Positions 8,041-19,429 of a stretch of 64,000 bases of DNA are shown piece after piece. The position numbers and the translations under genes are program-made. Origin of the DNA: DASRDU01 sp035652435 (GTDB lineage Bacteria > Acidobacteriota > Blastocatellia > RBC074); contig DASRDU010000180.1 of the NCBI GenBank assembly GCA_035652435.1, positions 1-64,000 on the forward strand. Reading direction: 5' to 3'. Below the pieces are notes generated by a model, which was given only the letters and a program-made list of their open reading frames with translations, was not told where the DNA came from and did not search any database. Numbering within the stretch: the first letter of the stretch is position 1; every line of letters starts with the position of its first letter.

Positions 8041-9960
8041 ATGACATGCTGGGATGAAAACGACGGCCATTCGGCGGAAGGCCATTTACCGGAAGGAAGG
8101 CTGCTTCTGTATCTGGACGGTGAACTTCCGCCGAAAGAGGCCGCGCTGGTGCAGGAGCATTTGACCGCCTGCTGGTCATGCCGGATGAACGCCGACCGTG
8201 TGCAGGAGGCGGTCTTCGCGTTCGTCAAATACCGCGACGAAGCGCTGCGTTCACTCGCCGCGCCGCCGTCGGACGAGAAGAGGTTCGGAAGGCGGCTCGA
8301 GGATTTACGCGAGCGACTGGGCAACCGGTCGTGGCTGGCGCATCTCTACGATTCGGGGAGACGTATTTTTCCCGCCGCGCGTCTGGCGGCGCTTCCGCGT
8401 CCGCTGGTGTGGGCGATGGCGTGTCTCGTGGCGTCTTTTGTCGCCGTTGCGCTTCATACCTGGTCGGATCGCGTCCCGGTGGTCACGGCGAGCGAACTCC
8501 TGCAGAAAGCCAGTGAGGCACAGGCGCGGGAACTGCGCGCGACGGCGCAGCCGGTGGTCTACCAGAAGCTGCGGATCAGGCGCGGTGCGCGCGGTGCGAC
8601 GTGGGAGCTTTGGCGCGATACAACGAATTCGCGGTTCCGGCAATCCGCGGGGAAAGCGACGGAAGGGCCGGTGCGCCAATCGGATGATCCGACGCTGGCG
8701 TCGGAGTTGATGGAAGTGTTGCGAGCCAACCGCATGAACCCGCAGCAACCGCTCTCGGTCGCTGCGTTTCAGACGTGGCGGCAGTCGCTGGCGGCGAAAC
8801 GTGAAGAGGTTTCCCGCTCGCAAACGGAAGCGGGCGAGACTCTGACGCTACGTGTCTCTGCGGCCACTGCGATTGCCGTCGGGCAGATCACGGAAGCATC
8901 GCTGGTTGTGGGCGGGCGCGACTGGCGTCCACAGGCGCAGTCGTTGAAGGTGCGGGGCGAGAATGAAATCCGCGAATATGAACTGAGTGAGACGGCTTAT
9001 GAAGTGATTCCGCTGGCCGCCCTCACTGTCTTCACGGAGCCCGCGCCCGCGCCCACGGCGACGCGAATTCCGGCTGCGCCCCCTCCGGCGACAGAGACTC
9101 CGCCGTTGGCGAATCCTCTCCCGACCAGAGCCGAATTGCAGAATGCTGAAGTCGCGGCGCTCTACGCGCTTCACCAATTGAAGGCCGATCTCGGCGAACA
9201 GATCGAAATCGCGCGCGAGTCGAATGAGCGGATCGTCGTGCGCGGACAAGTCGAGACGCCCGAACGAAAGCGTGAGCTGATTTCGGCGCTGAAAGGGATC
9301 CCGTTCGTCGCCGCGCGGATTCAGACGTTTGATGAGGCAACAGCCCCGGCCGCTCCGGCGCAGTTGCCGGCGACGATCGCGCCTCCTCCCGAAGCGAACG
9401 GCGACTCGGCACCCGCCAATGTCAATCTGTTTGAGCGCCGGTTGGTTCGCTACTTCGCCGAACGTGCCGCCGCGCCGGAAGACGCAGCGGCCATCAACCG
9501 CCGGATCGCGCAGTTGGCCAACAGCGCTTTCGCCGAATCCTCAGCCGCGCTGGCCAATGGCTGGGCGCTGCGCCGTCTGGCGGAGCGCTTCGATGACAGC
9601 CCGGACGAACAAATCAGCGGGGCGGCGGCTGCGCGGCTGCGCGAAGTCATCGGCAATCACCTCGCTGAAATCAACACACGAAGTCGCAATCTGAGAACGC
9701 TGTTGGAGCCGGCGCTCGTCTCCATCGCCAGGACACAGAGCGGGGCGGCCCCCTCGCCTCAACCTGCGGAAGGGACGCGCAAGGCGCGGGTGATGCAGCT
9801 TTTCAAAGCCGTCGAACAGGTTCAGCGATTGAGCTACCGCCTGTTCAATTCCGGGCAAACAATTGCGGCCTCGCCGGAAGAGGCGGCGCGCCGGATGCTG
9901 CAAGCGCTCGCTCAACTCGACGACGCCCGTCTGGCGCTGGAACAGGACGGTCACAAGTAA
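8041..9960 (+). CDS. Large membrane anti-sigma factor with zinc-finger domain
   Basis: A 639-residue partner of the ECF sigma factor. A zf-HC2 zinc-binding anti-sigma domain at the N-terminus has H40, C44 and C47 (HLTACWSC). One transmembrane helix lies at about 121-140 (PLVWAMACLVASFVAVALHT). The remaining ~500 residues should be periplasmic and include a proline/alanine-rich linker near 330-360. Most anti-sigma factors are 200-350 residues, so the outer part is unusually long and probably senses an envelope or substrate signal. The AGAAGTGAA leader gives a clear ATG at 8041. I do not recognise a named domain in the periplasmic part. Confidence 0.85.
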   Translation: MTCWDENDGHSAEGHLPEGRLLLYLDGELPPKEAALVQEHLTACWSCRMNADRVQEAVFAFVKYRDEALRSLAAPPSDEKRFGRRLEDLRERLGNRSWLAHLYDSGRRIFPAARLAALPRPLVWAMACLVASFVAVALHTWSDRVPVVTASELLQKASEAQARELRATAQPVVYQKLRIRRGARGATWELWRDTTNSRFRQSAGKATEGPVRQSDDPTLASELMEVLRANRMNPQQPLSVAAFQTWRQSLAAKREEVSRSQTEAGETLTLRVSAATAIAVGQITEASLVVGGRDWRPQAQSLKVRGENEIREYELSETAYEVIPLAALTVFTEPAPAPTATRIPAAPPPATETPPLANPLPTRAELQNAEVAALYALHQLKADLGEQIEIARESNERIVVRGQVETPERKRELISALKGIPFVAARIQTFDEATAPAAPAQLPATIAPPPEANGDSAPANVNLFERRLVRYFAERAAAPEDAAAINRRIAQLANSAFAESSAALANGWALRRLAERFDDSPDEQISGAAAARLREVIGNHLAEINTRSRNLRTLLEPALVSIARTQSGAAPSPQPAEGTRKARVMQLFKAVEQVQRLSYRLFNSGQTIAASPEEAARRMLQALAQLDDARLALEQDGHK

Positions 9961-10067
9961 GACCACGGGGGTTCAGGAAAACCGAGACGCCCGCAGGCTC
10001 GCGCAATCTGCGGCGCCTCGTAATTCGCAGTTCACTCCATTCGATCCAGAAACACAGGAGGACGATC

Positions 10068-13000
10068 ATGTCAAACCATCGCATCAGCAGAATTTTGTTC
10101 GCCGTTGTGACCCTGGTGGCCTTTGGCGCAACCGCTTCTGGCCAGACCGCGCAGATTACAGGCCGCATCAGCGATCAAGGCGGCGCGGTCATCCAGAAAG
10201 CAAGGGTCACGGTTACCAACGAAGGCAACGGATTCAAGCGCGAGACTTCCTCGAATGAGGAAGGCTACTTTACGGTCCCGTCGCTGCAGCCGGGTTCGTA
10301 CCAGGTTTCGATTCAGAAGGATGGATTCAAGCCGGTCCTGCAAACCGGTCTGGTGTTGCAGGTGGAGCAGGTCGCACGTCTCGATTACACACTGAAAACC
10401 GGCACGGTGACGGACGTCGTCGAAGTACAATCGAGCGCCGTAGCGCTCGACAGTGAGTCCGCCTCAATCGGACAGATCGTCACTCGACGACAGGTCAATG
10501 ATCTGCCATTGAACGGACGGAACTTCCTGCAACTGTTGTTTATTGGCGCGGGCGCGGTCGAGACGGCCGGCGAGCAGGGCACGATGCGCCAGGGCGCGGG
10601 CAACGCCATCAGCATCAACGGCTCCCGCCCGACCTCGAACAACTACACGCTTGACGGGACGTCAAATACCGATACGGCCCTGGGCACGCCAGCCGTCATC
10701 TTATCGGTGGATGCCATCCAGGAGTTCAAGGAGCAAACCACGACCTATTCGGCGGAGTACGGCTTCAGCGCCAATCAGATCAACATCGTCAGCAAGACCG
10801 GGACAAACAACCTGCACGGCACGGCGTTCTGGTTCGGGCGCAACGACGCGCTCGACGCCAACAACTACTTCAATAATCTGGCCGGAAATCGGAAATCGAA
10901 GCTGCGCCAGAATCAGTTCGGCTTCGTCGCCGGCGGCCCGGTCTGGGTCCCGAAACTCTACAACGGGCGCGACAAGAGCTTCTGGCTGGTCAACTATGAA
11001 GGGGCGCGTATTCGCAGGGGATTCCAAAGCTTCAACAACGTCCCGACTCCCGATCAGTTGGCAGGGCGGTTCACGACCACCATTATTGACCCGCTGACGG
11101 GCCAGCCTTTTGCAAACAACACCATCCCGCAGTCGCGTTTTTCGCGCCTGGCCAACCTGGCGCGAGCGAAGTTCTTCCCGGCCCCGAATGCCAATCTCTC
11201 ACAAGGCAACTACGTCCTGGGCCGGACACTGCCCAACGACACGGATCAGTTGACCGTCCGGGGTGATCAGAACCTGGGCAAGTGGGGCACGGTCTTCGGG
11301 CGCTACACGAAGGCGGACTACACCAACACCTCTACCGGCAGCATCACGCCGCTCGGAGATAACTTCTTCATTCAGAAATCAACGAACTGGCAGGTCTCGC
11401 ACTCACTGCCCATCCGCCCGACGCTCTTCAACCAGTTCCGCTTCGGTTATATCGGGGCCACCGCCAACCAGAACGGTCCGACGGCGGATCAGGCGGATAT
11501 CGCCGCGCTCAAGCTGACGGGCGTCTTCACCAACACCTTGAGTGACACGCAACGGGGCTACCCGGGCATAGCCTTTGCCGTCGGCGGGCTCGCGCGCGTC
11601 GGAGGCGCGGTTAATGATTACACCACGAGCAACCAGCCGATGTGGGACATCGGCAACACGACGACCTGGAACCGTGGTTCTCACACCCTGAACTTCGGCG
11701 TCAATTACCGCCGCTGGAAACTGAATCGGGACGTGGCGGCGGATTTCCTCGGCGATTTCACCTTCAACGGCAGTTTCACCGGCAACCCGGTCGCGGATTT
11801 TCTGCTCGGCTACTTTTCAGGCGCGACCGCCTTTCAGCCGTCTCCCTTCAGCGATCCCAGCCGGGCGGGCAATCCGCGCCAGTATAACTTTCAGTACATA
11901 GCGCCCTTCTTCCAGGATGACTGGAAAGTGAATACTCGGCTCACTCTGAACATGGGGCTGCGCTATGACTACCGCACCGCGCCTTACGAAACGAATGACC
12001 ACTTCGGCTGGCGGGACCTGTCCAATCCCAGAGGCGGGTTCCTGGTGGCCGACAAGACTCTGGTCGATAAGGGCATCATCGGCGACGGCAGCATCTACAA
12101 GTATGCCGGGCGGCGTACCCCTGCCGACGCACCGAAGAATGTCTTCGCCCCTCGGTTCGGCTTCGCGTACCGGCCCTTCGAGAAGACCGTGATTCGCGGC
12201 GGCTACGGTCTCTTCTACGACTCCGCCGAAAACCGTGAGATTGACGGTTCGGCGGACATCTACCCGTATGTCAGCCGGGCCGCTATCCAGCAGTCAATCA
12301 CTACTACTCCCCTTGTGACGACCGACACTCTGTTCCCCAGTTTTGCCGCGGGGCCGGTAACGGCAGCCGCCAACAGCTTCATCGCAGTCATGGTATCGCC
12401 GGAGCCGAGATACCCTTACGTCCAGCAGTGGTCGCTGTCGGTGCAACGCGAGATCGCCAGCAATACGACCCTTGAGGTGAACTACATCGGCAACAAGGGC
12501 ACGCACCTGTTGATGCGGCGCAACATCGCGCAAGCGCTGCCACCCAATCCCAACATTCCGCTGACCGATCCGCGGAACTCGGTGGCAGCCCGCAAGCCTT
12601 TTCCCAACTTCGCTGTCTTCATTGACAGCGACTGGTCGGGCAATTCGATCTACAACGCGATGAACGTCAAGTTCGAGCGCCGCACAACCACGATGGCCGC
12701 GACGGTGGTTTACACCTGGGCCAGGAGTCTCGACACCAAGTCCGCAGCCGCGGGCATCGGCGGGCAGCAGTTCAACGGCTGGCAGGGCTTCCTGAACAAT
12801 CACGACCCGAAGCGTGATCGCGGGCGGTCGGACTTCGACGTTGATCATCGTTTGGTGGCCAGTTTTATCTATGACCTGCCCTTCGGGCGCGGCAAGCGTT
12901 ACGGCGGCAGCCTCAACAAAGCGGCAGATGTAGTTGTTGGCGGCTGGCAGGTGAACGGCATCGCCACGTTCCAGAAGGGATTCCCGATCACGATCACGGC

Positions 13001-13379
13001 GGCTGACGTCGGCGGCCTCCTCGACACCTTCGGGACTAACCGGGCGAACCTCGTCGGCGACCCGAAGGGCGGCGCCACCGGCACTATCACCTCGTGGTTC
13101 AACAAGAGCGCCTTCGCGCAAACAGCGGCAGGCGTCTTCGGCAGCTCCGGCCGCAACATTCTGCGCGCGCCGGGCATCAACAACTTCGACCTGTCCCTGT
13201 TCAAGAACTTCGCGCTCACGGAGCAACTGCGCTTTCAGCTACGATTGGAGTCATTCAATGCCTTCAACCACACGCAGTTCCTCGGCGTGTCAACGAACGT
13301 GACATCCCCGCAATTCGGGCAGATCACCAGCACCCGACCTGCACGCATCAATCAACTCGGAGCGAAGTTTATCTGGTGA
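10068..13379 (+). CDS. Oar-like TonB-dependent outer-membrane receptor
   Basis: A 1103-residue receptor. After a signal peptide (ending near ATASGQ) comes a carboxypeptidase-regulatory-like beta-sandwich (PF13620; GRISDQGGAVIQKARVTVTN, ~27-105), then a plug domain (~115-240; NDLPLNGRNFLQLL, GSRPTSNNYTLDG) and a long beta-barrel to a C-terminal aromatic end (GAKFIW). Such Oar/SusC-like receptors import large ligands such as oligosaccharides or peptides using TonB energy. It follows the sigma/anti-sigma pair by about 107 bases and is likely their target. A GGAGG site eight bases before the ATG supports the start, and a strong hairpin ends the transcript downstream. Confidence 0.93.
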   Translation: MSNHRISRILFAVVTLVAFGATASGQTAQITGRISDQGGAVIQKARVTVTNEGNGFKRETSSNEEGYFTVPSLQPGSYQVSIQKDGFKPVLQTGLVLQVEQVARLDYTLKTGTVTDVVEVQSSAVALDSESASIGQIVTRRQVNDLPLNGRNFLQLLFIGAGAVETAGEQGTMRQGAGNAISINGSRPTSNNYTLDGTSNTDTALGTPAVILSVDAIQEFKEQTTTYSAEYGFSANQINIVSKTGTNNLHGTAFWFGRNDALDANNYFNNLAGNRKSKLRQNQFGFVAGGPVWVPKLYNGRDKSFWLVNYEGARIRRGFQSFNNVPTPDQLAGRFTTTIIDPLTGQPFANNTIPQSRFSRLANLARAKFFPAPNANLSQGNYVLGRTLPNDTDQLTVRGDQNLGKWGTVFGRYTKADYTNTSTGSITPLGDNFFIQKSTNWQVSHSLPIRPTLFNQFRFGYIGATANQNGPTADQADIAALKLTGVFTNTLSDTQRGYPGIAFAVGGLARVGGAVNDYTTSNQPMWDIGNTTTWNRGSHTLNFGVNYRRWKLNRDVAADFLGDFTFNGSFTGNPVADFLLGYFSGATAFQPSPFSDPSRAGNPRQYNFQYIAPFFQDDWKVNTRLTLNMGLRYDYRTAPYETNDHFGWRDLSNPRGGFLVADKTLVDKGIIGDGSIYKYAGRRTPADAPKNVFAPRFGFAYRPFEKTVIRGGYGLFYDSAENREIDGSADIYPYVSRAAIQQSITTTPLVTTDTLFPSFAAGPVTAAANSFIAVMVSPEPRYPYVQQWSLSVQREIASNTTLEVNYIGNKGTHLLMRRNIAQALPPNPNIPLTDPRNSVAARKPFPNFAVFIDSDWSGNSIYNAMNVKFERRTTTMAATVVYTWARSLDTKSAAAGIGGQQFNGWQGFLNNHDPKRDRGRSDFDVDHRLVASFIYDLPFGRGKRYGGSLNKAADVVVGGWQVNGIATFQKGFPITITAADVGGLLDTFGTNRANLVGDPKGGATGTITSWFNKSAFAQTAAGVFGSSGRNILRAPGINNFDLSLFKNFALTEQLRFQLRLESFNAFNHTQFLGVSTNVTSPQFGQITSTRPARINQLGAKFIW

Positions 13380-13397
13380 CGGCAGCAGGTTTATACT

Positions 13398-13450
13398 TGA
13401 GGAAATTCGCCCGCCGTGTTTGTTCCGGACCCGTCGGGCGAATTTCCTTA
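13398..13450 (+). terminator. Intrinsic hairpin after the TonB receptor gene
   Basis: AGGAAATTCGCCCG at 13400-13413 pairs perfectly with 13435-13448 and extends by two pairs including one G-U, around a 21-base loop. It starts 18 bases after the receptor stop and ends immediately before the first possible start of the TPR gene. No uridine run follows, so it may act as a partial terminator or processing barrier. Confidence 0.7.
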
Positions 13451-14650
13451 ATGGGGAAACCGATGTTGCTTAGATTGATGATACTTCTGTGCCTGCCGGC
13501 TATTTCTGTTTTGGCCCAACAAGCCAGTTCCGCCCTGTTGCAGCGGTATTCGCAGGAAGGTGAAAAGGCGCTGGCCGAGCAGCGCTACGACGAGGCCGCC
13601 AGAGCCTACGAAAAAATGCGTGAACTCGCCCCGAACACGGCTGAAGTCCATGCCCGCCTCGGAATCATCTACTATCAACAGGGCAAATTCGAGCAAGCCG
13701 TCGTGCCGCTGCGTCGTGCGCTCAAGCTCAAACCGACGCTGCCGAATCTGGATGTGCTGCTGGCGATGTCGCTCTCGGAGCTTGGGCAGTACGAAGAGGC
13801 TCTGCCCGTGCTGCAAAAGGGATTCAAGCGCACGGCCGATCAAACGCTGAAGCGGTCGAGCGGCCTGCAACTGCTGCGCGTCTACACAGGCTTGCAGCAG
13901 GACGACAAGGCCGTCGAAGTCGCGCTGGAATTGACCAGGCTTTATCCCAAAGACCCGGAAGTACTCTACCACGCCGGGCGTCTGTTCGGGAACTACGCAT
14001 ATCTTTCGACCGTGAAGCTGGCAGAGGTCGCGCCGGATTCGCTCTGGCTGCACCTGGCCGCGGGTGAAGCGAATGAAAGCCTGGGGCGCACCGAGACCGC
14101 AATTCAGGAATATAAGGGAGTCTTGTCGCTTCAGCCCAACCGTCCCGGCGTTCATTACCGCATCGGGCGCGTGTTGCTCGCGCGGGCGCGCTCCACGGAC
14201 GACGCCGCTTCCGAAGCCGAAGCCCTGAAAGCCTTCGAGCAGGAATTGCAACTTGATCCGACCAACGCCGACGCGGCCTATGAAGCGGGCGAAATCCATC
14301 GCAAGTCGGCGCGCCTGGACCGCGCGCTGGAACTGTTTTCACAGGCCGTCAGGCATTACCCGGACTTTGAAGAGGCGCTGGTCGCGCTTGGGCGCACGCT
14401 GGTGAGTTTAGGCAAGGCCGAACAGTCACTCGCGCCGCTCGGCAAGGCGATTGCGCTCAACGCGGCGAACGAGGTGGCCTGGTTTCATCTCGCCCAGGCG
14501 CAGCGGGCGCTCGGCAATGCGGCGGAACAGCAAAAGGCGTTGGCGGAGCTTCAGCGGCTGCGCGAATTGAAGATCCGGGCAAACATTGACTTCCTGAAGC
14601 GACAGGCGGTGACTAAACAGTCGCTGGACTCAAAGCCTCCGCAAGAATGA
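13451..14650 (+). CDS. Exported TPR-repeat protein
   Basis: A 399-residue protein with a signal peptide (hydrophobic stretch LRLMILLCLPAISVLA, cleaved before QQ) and about nine tetratricopeptide repeats, for example QRYDEAARAYEKMRELAPNT, KFEQAVVPLRRALKLKPTLP and GKAEQSLAPLGKAIALNAAN. TPR arrays are protein-protein scaffolds; no catalytic motif is seen. Two starts are possible. ATG 13451 gives a basic n-region (GKP...R) but abuts the upstream hairpin; ATG 13463 has GGGGA just upstream. A much longer in-frame extension would overlap the receptor gene and is rejected. Its stop overlaps a possible ATG of the following frame (ATGA), though the real carboxylesterase start is probably further down. 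Confidence 0.85.
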   Translation: MGKPMLLRLMILLCLPAISVLAQQASSALLQRYSQEGEKALAEQRYDEAARAYEKMRELAPNTAEVHARLGIIYYQQGKFEQAVVPLRRALKLKPTLPNLDVLLAMSLSELGQYEEALPVLQKGFKRTADQTLKRSSGLQLLRVYTGLQQDDKAVEVALELTRLYPKDPEVLYHAGRLFGNYAYLSTVKLAEVAPDSLWLHLAAGEANESLGRTETAIQEYKGVLSLQPNRPGVHYRIGRVLLARARSTDDAASEAEALKAFEQELQLDPTNADAAYEAGEIHRKSARLDRALELFSQAVRHYPDFEEALVALGRTLVSLGKAEQSLAPLGKAIALNAANEVAWFHLAQAQRALGNAAEQQKALAELQRLRELKIRANIDFLKRQAVTKQSLDSKPPQE

Positions 14651-14727
14651 ATGAAAAGGGAAGCAACCCCGCTTACAATCTGATTCCGTATCACAAGGCC
14701 AGGCGAAATAACGAAAGGAATACGTGT

Positions 14728-16404
14728 ATGCATCGCACCAGTTCAAAGCTGACCGGCGAACTCGACCGCAGGGCATTTCTGTACGGGATGTCAGCGCTGG
14801 GTGGCCTGTTGGTGGCCCCGACGCTCCGGGCACAGACGAAACCTGAAAAGACTGTCATCACCAAAACCACGCATGGTCAGTTGCGCGGCGCTCTGCAGGA
14901 CGGACTCAATATCTTCAAAGGCGTGCCCTACGCTGGCTCGCCTGCGGGCGAGAATCGCTTCAAGGCTCCGCCTAAATTAAAAGCGTGGGGTGGGGTGAGA
15001 GATGCGTTGAGTTACGGGCCGCAAGCGATGCAGAATCCAGACCCGGCGTGGCCCAGGGACTGGAAGCCCGCCGCGTCAAGTGAAGACTGCCTGTTTCTCA
15101 ACGTCTGGACGCCGGGGCTGCGCGACGGCAAGCGCCGCCCGATTATGTTCTATTCGCACGGGGGCGGGTTCGCCAGCGGCAACGGCGGTGCTGATCCGTA
15201 CCCGCAAAACATTTCGCACGACGGCGCCTCGCTGGCGAGGAGCTATGACGTGGTCGTGGTCACGCACAATCACAGGCTGAATCTGTTCGGCTATATTTAT
15301 CTCGGCGACTTGCTTGGTGAAGAGTATGCGGCTTCGGGCGCGGCGGGGATGCTGGACATTGCGGCGGCGCTGGCCTGGGTACGCGAAAATGCAGAGGCAT
15401 TCGGCGGTGACCCGAACAACATTATGATCTGGGGCGAATCGGGCGGCGGCGCAAAGACCAGCACACTGGTCGGCCTGCCCGCGGCTAAAGGCAATTTCCA
15501 CAAGGCCAGCATCGAGAGCGGCGCGACGCTGCGGCTGCGGACGAAGGAGGCCGCGGCGGAGGTCACGCTGGCCACGCTCAGCCGATTGGGATTGGACAAG
15601 AGCCGCGCCCGCGAACTGCTCAAAGTGCCTGCCGAACAACTGCTGGCGGTGCAAATGCCCGCACCGGGCGCGAATCCACGTCCGGGCGGCACAGGGGCGA
15701 TTCGACCGATGTCCGGCGCGAGTTTCGCGTTCAGCCCGGCGGTGGATGGCCATTTCATTCCGGCTCATCCGTTTGACCCGGTGGCACCGCCCTCCGCCGT
15801 GAACATTCCCATCCTGGTCGGGACCAATAAAGACGAGGCGGTTTTCTTCATGCGGGGAATGCCCCATCTCTTCTCGTTGGACGATGCGGGTTTGCAAAAA
15901 GCGCTTGAGCCAAGTCTGCGAGACAATACCGCTCGTGTGATTGAGGGGTACCGCAAGAGCCGTCCCGGCGCTTCGCCCACTGACCTCTATGTGGCGATTA
16001 CGACCGCCCGCATGATGTGGAACAACGCCATCACATTGGCCGAGCGCAAGGTGGCACAGAGGGGCGCTCCGGTGTTTATGTACCTGTTCACCTTCGAATC
16101 GGAGACGCCCGCAGCGCAAGGCGTCACCTATCCGACCAAAGCCGCGCACGCGTTGGAGATTGCTTTCAAGTTCAACCACCCGGAGAGCGTCCGCAGCCAG
16201 CGCCGGGAGCGGTTCAGGGCGGCGCGCAATATGAGCCGTGCCTGGGCCGCTTTCGCGCGCACGAGCAACCCCACGCACGACGAAATCCCGAACTGGCCCG
16301 CCTACACATTGGAGACGCGTGCGACCATGTTTCTGGATGCGGAGTGCAGGGTCGTCAACGACCCCTGTCGGGAAGAGCGGTTGCTGTGGCAGCAGCTTGC
16401 ATAG
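14728..16404 (+). CDS. Type-B carboxylesterase, exported (Tat-like signal)
   Basis: A 558-residue alpha/beta-hydrolase of the carboxylesterase/cholinesterase family. The nucleophile is Ser238 in GESGGG, the oxyanion loop is YSHGGGFAS, the acidic triad residue probably lies in GTNKDEAVFF and the histidine in KAAHALEIAF. A twin-arginine-like segment (DRRAFLYGMSALGG) implies export. The ATG at 14728 is preferred because AAAGGAA lies upstream; an earlier ATG at 14647 overlaps the TPR stop and lacks a site. Bacterial members include feruloyl esterases, tannase-like enzymes and broad esterases. Next to a rhamnosidase and feruloyl-CoA synthase genes, a plant-ester substrate is likely but not proven. 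Confidence 0.88.
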   Translation: MHRTSSKLTGELDRRAFLYGMSALGGLLVAPTLRAQTKPEKTVITKTTHGQLRGALQDGLNIFKGVPYAGSPAGENRFKAPPKLKAWGGVRDALSYGPQAMQNPDPAWPRDWKPAASSEDCLFLNVWTPGLRDGKRRPIMFYSHGGGFASGNGGADPYPQNISHDGASLARSYDVVVVTHNHRLNLFGYIYLGDLLGEEYAASGAAGMLDIAAALAWVRENAEAFGGDPNNIMIWGESGGGAKTSTLVGLPAAKGNFHKASIESGATLRLRTKEAAAEVTLATLSRLGLDKSRARELLKVPAEQLLAVQMPAPGANPRPGGTGAIRPMSGASFAFSPAVDGHFIPAHPFDPVAPPSAVNIPILVGTNKDEAVFFMRGMPHLFSLDDAGLQKALEPSLRDNTARVIEGYRKSRPGASPTDLYVAITTARMMWNNAITLAERKVAQRGAPVFMYLFTFESETPAAQGVTYPTKAAHALEIAFKFNHPESVRSQRRERFRAARNMSRAWAAFARTSNPTHDEIPNWPAYTLETRATMFLDAECRVVNDPCREERLLWQQLA

Positions 16405-16450
16405 TCAACCGGAAAGGAGGATCGCATTGATTGGAACCAAGGAGTAAGAG

Positions 16451-18859
<2,409 letters not shown>

Positions 18860-18894
18860 ACAGAGACGAATCATATTCAATCAGGAGAAAAGGC

Positions 18895-19356
18895 ATGCCT
18901 AACAAAACCTTTCGATCTGTTTTTGCTCTTGTCTTTGCCGCCACGCTGGCTGTTTTCGGACTGATGAGCCAGCGCGATGCCGGCGCGCAAGGCAGCAACC
19001 CGTTCGACACGGGCGGACGCGATGACAAACCTGCTGCAGAAGTTTTCAAGAACATCCAGACTCTGAAGAACCTGCCTGCCGGGCGTCTGGCCGGTGTGAT
19101 GAACGGCTGGACCAGGGCACTGGGCGTCAAATGCAACCATTGCCACACGCCGGGCGCATGGGAAAAGGATGATGCGCCTGCCAAACAAATCGCGCGCGAT
19201 ATGGTGACGATGACTTCCAGGATCAACAATGAATCGCTCAAGGAGATCAGGAATCTGAAAAGCGAAAAGCCTTCGATCAGTTGCTACACCTGTCATCGCG
19301 GCGCTGTGAAACCGGAGACCGCGCCGCCGACGCCAACCCCGGCGCCGCCCAGGTAA
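18895..19356 (+). CDS. Reaction-centre-type dihaem cytochrome c
   Basis: A 153-residue periplasmic cytochrome. A signal peptide (ending near DAGAQ) precedes a domain of the photosynthetic reaction-centre cytochrome subunit type (PF02276), with haem motifs CNHCH and CYTCH. Non-photosynthetic Acidobacteria carry many such small proteins as electron carriers; photosynthesis is not implied. The start at 18895 is supported by AGGAG nine bases upstream. The C-terminus is a Pro/Thr tail. Placed between a rhamnosidase and feruloyl-CoA synthase, it might accept electrons from a periplasmic oxidase, but no direct partner is evident. Confidence 0.85.
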   Translation: MPNKTFRSVFALVFAATLAVFGLMSQRDAGAQGSNPFDTGGRDDKPAAEVFKNIQTLKNLPAGRLAGVMNGWTRALGVKCNHCHTPGAWEKDDAPAKQIARDMVTMTSRINNESLKEIRNLKSEKPSISCYTCHRGAVKPETAPPTPTPAPPR

Positions 19357-19429
19357 ACATATGGAGTGAGGGCGAAGAAGAGAATTTCACCTGTGCGAGC
19401 AGATGGGCGCGTGCGGCGCTATACACCAG

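Noticed and set aside
15076..16278. 400-codon minus-strand open frame inside the carboxylesterase gene
   Set aside because: No recognisable domain or ribosome binding site; the plus strand carries GESGGG and HGGG motifs.
18895..19356. Evidence of phototrophy from the reaction-centre-type cytochrome
   Set aside because: This cytochrome family is common in non-phototrophic Acidobacteria, and no reaction-centre or chlorophyll gene is present.
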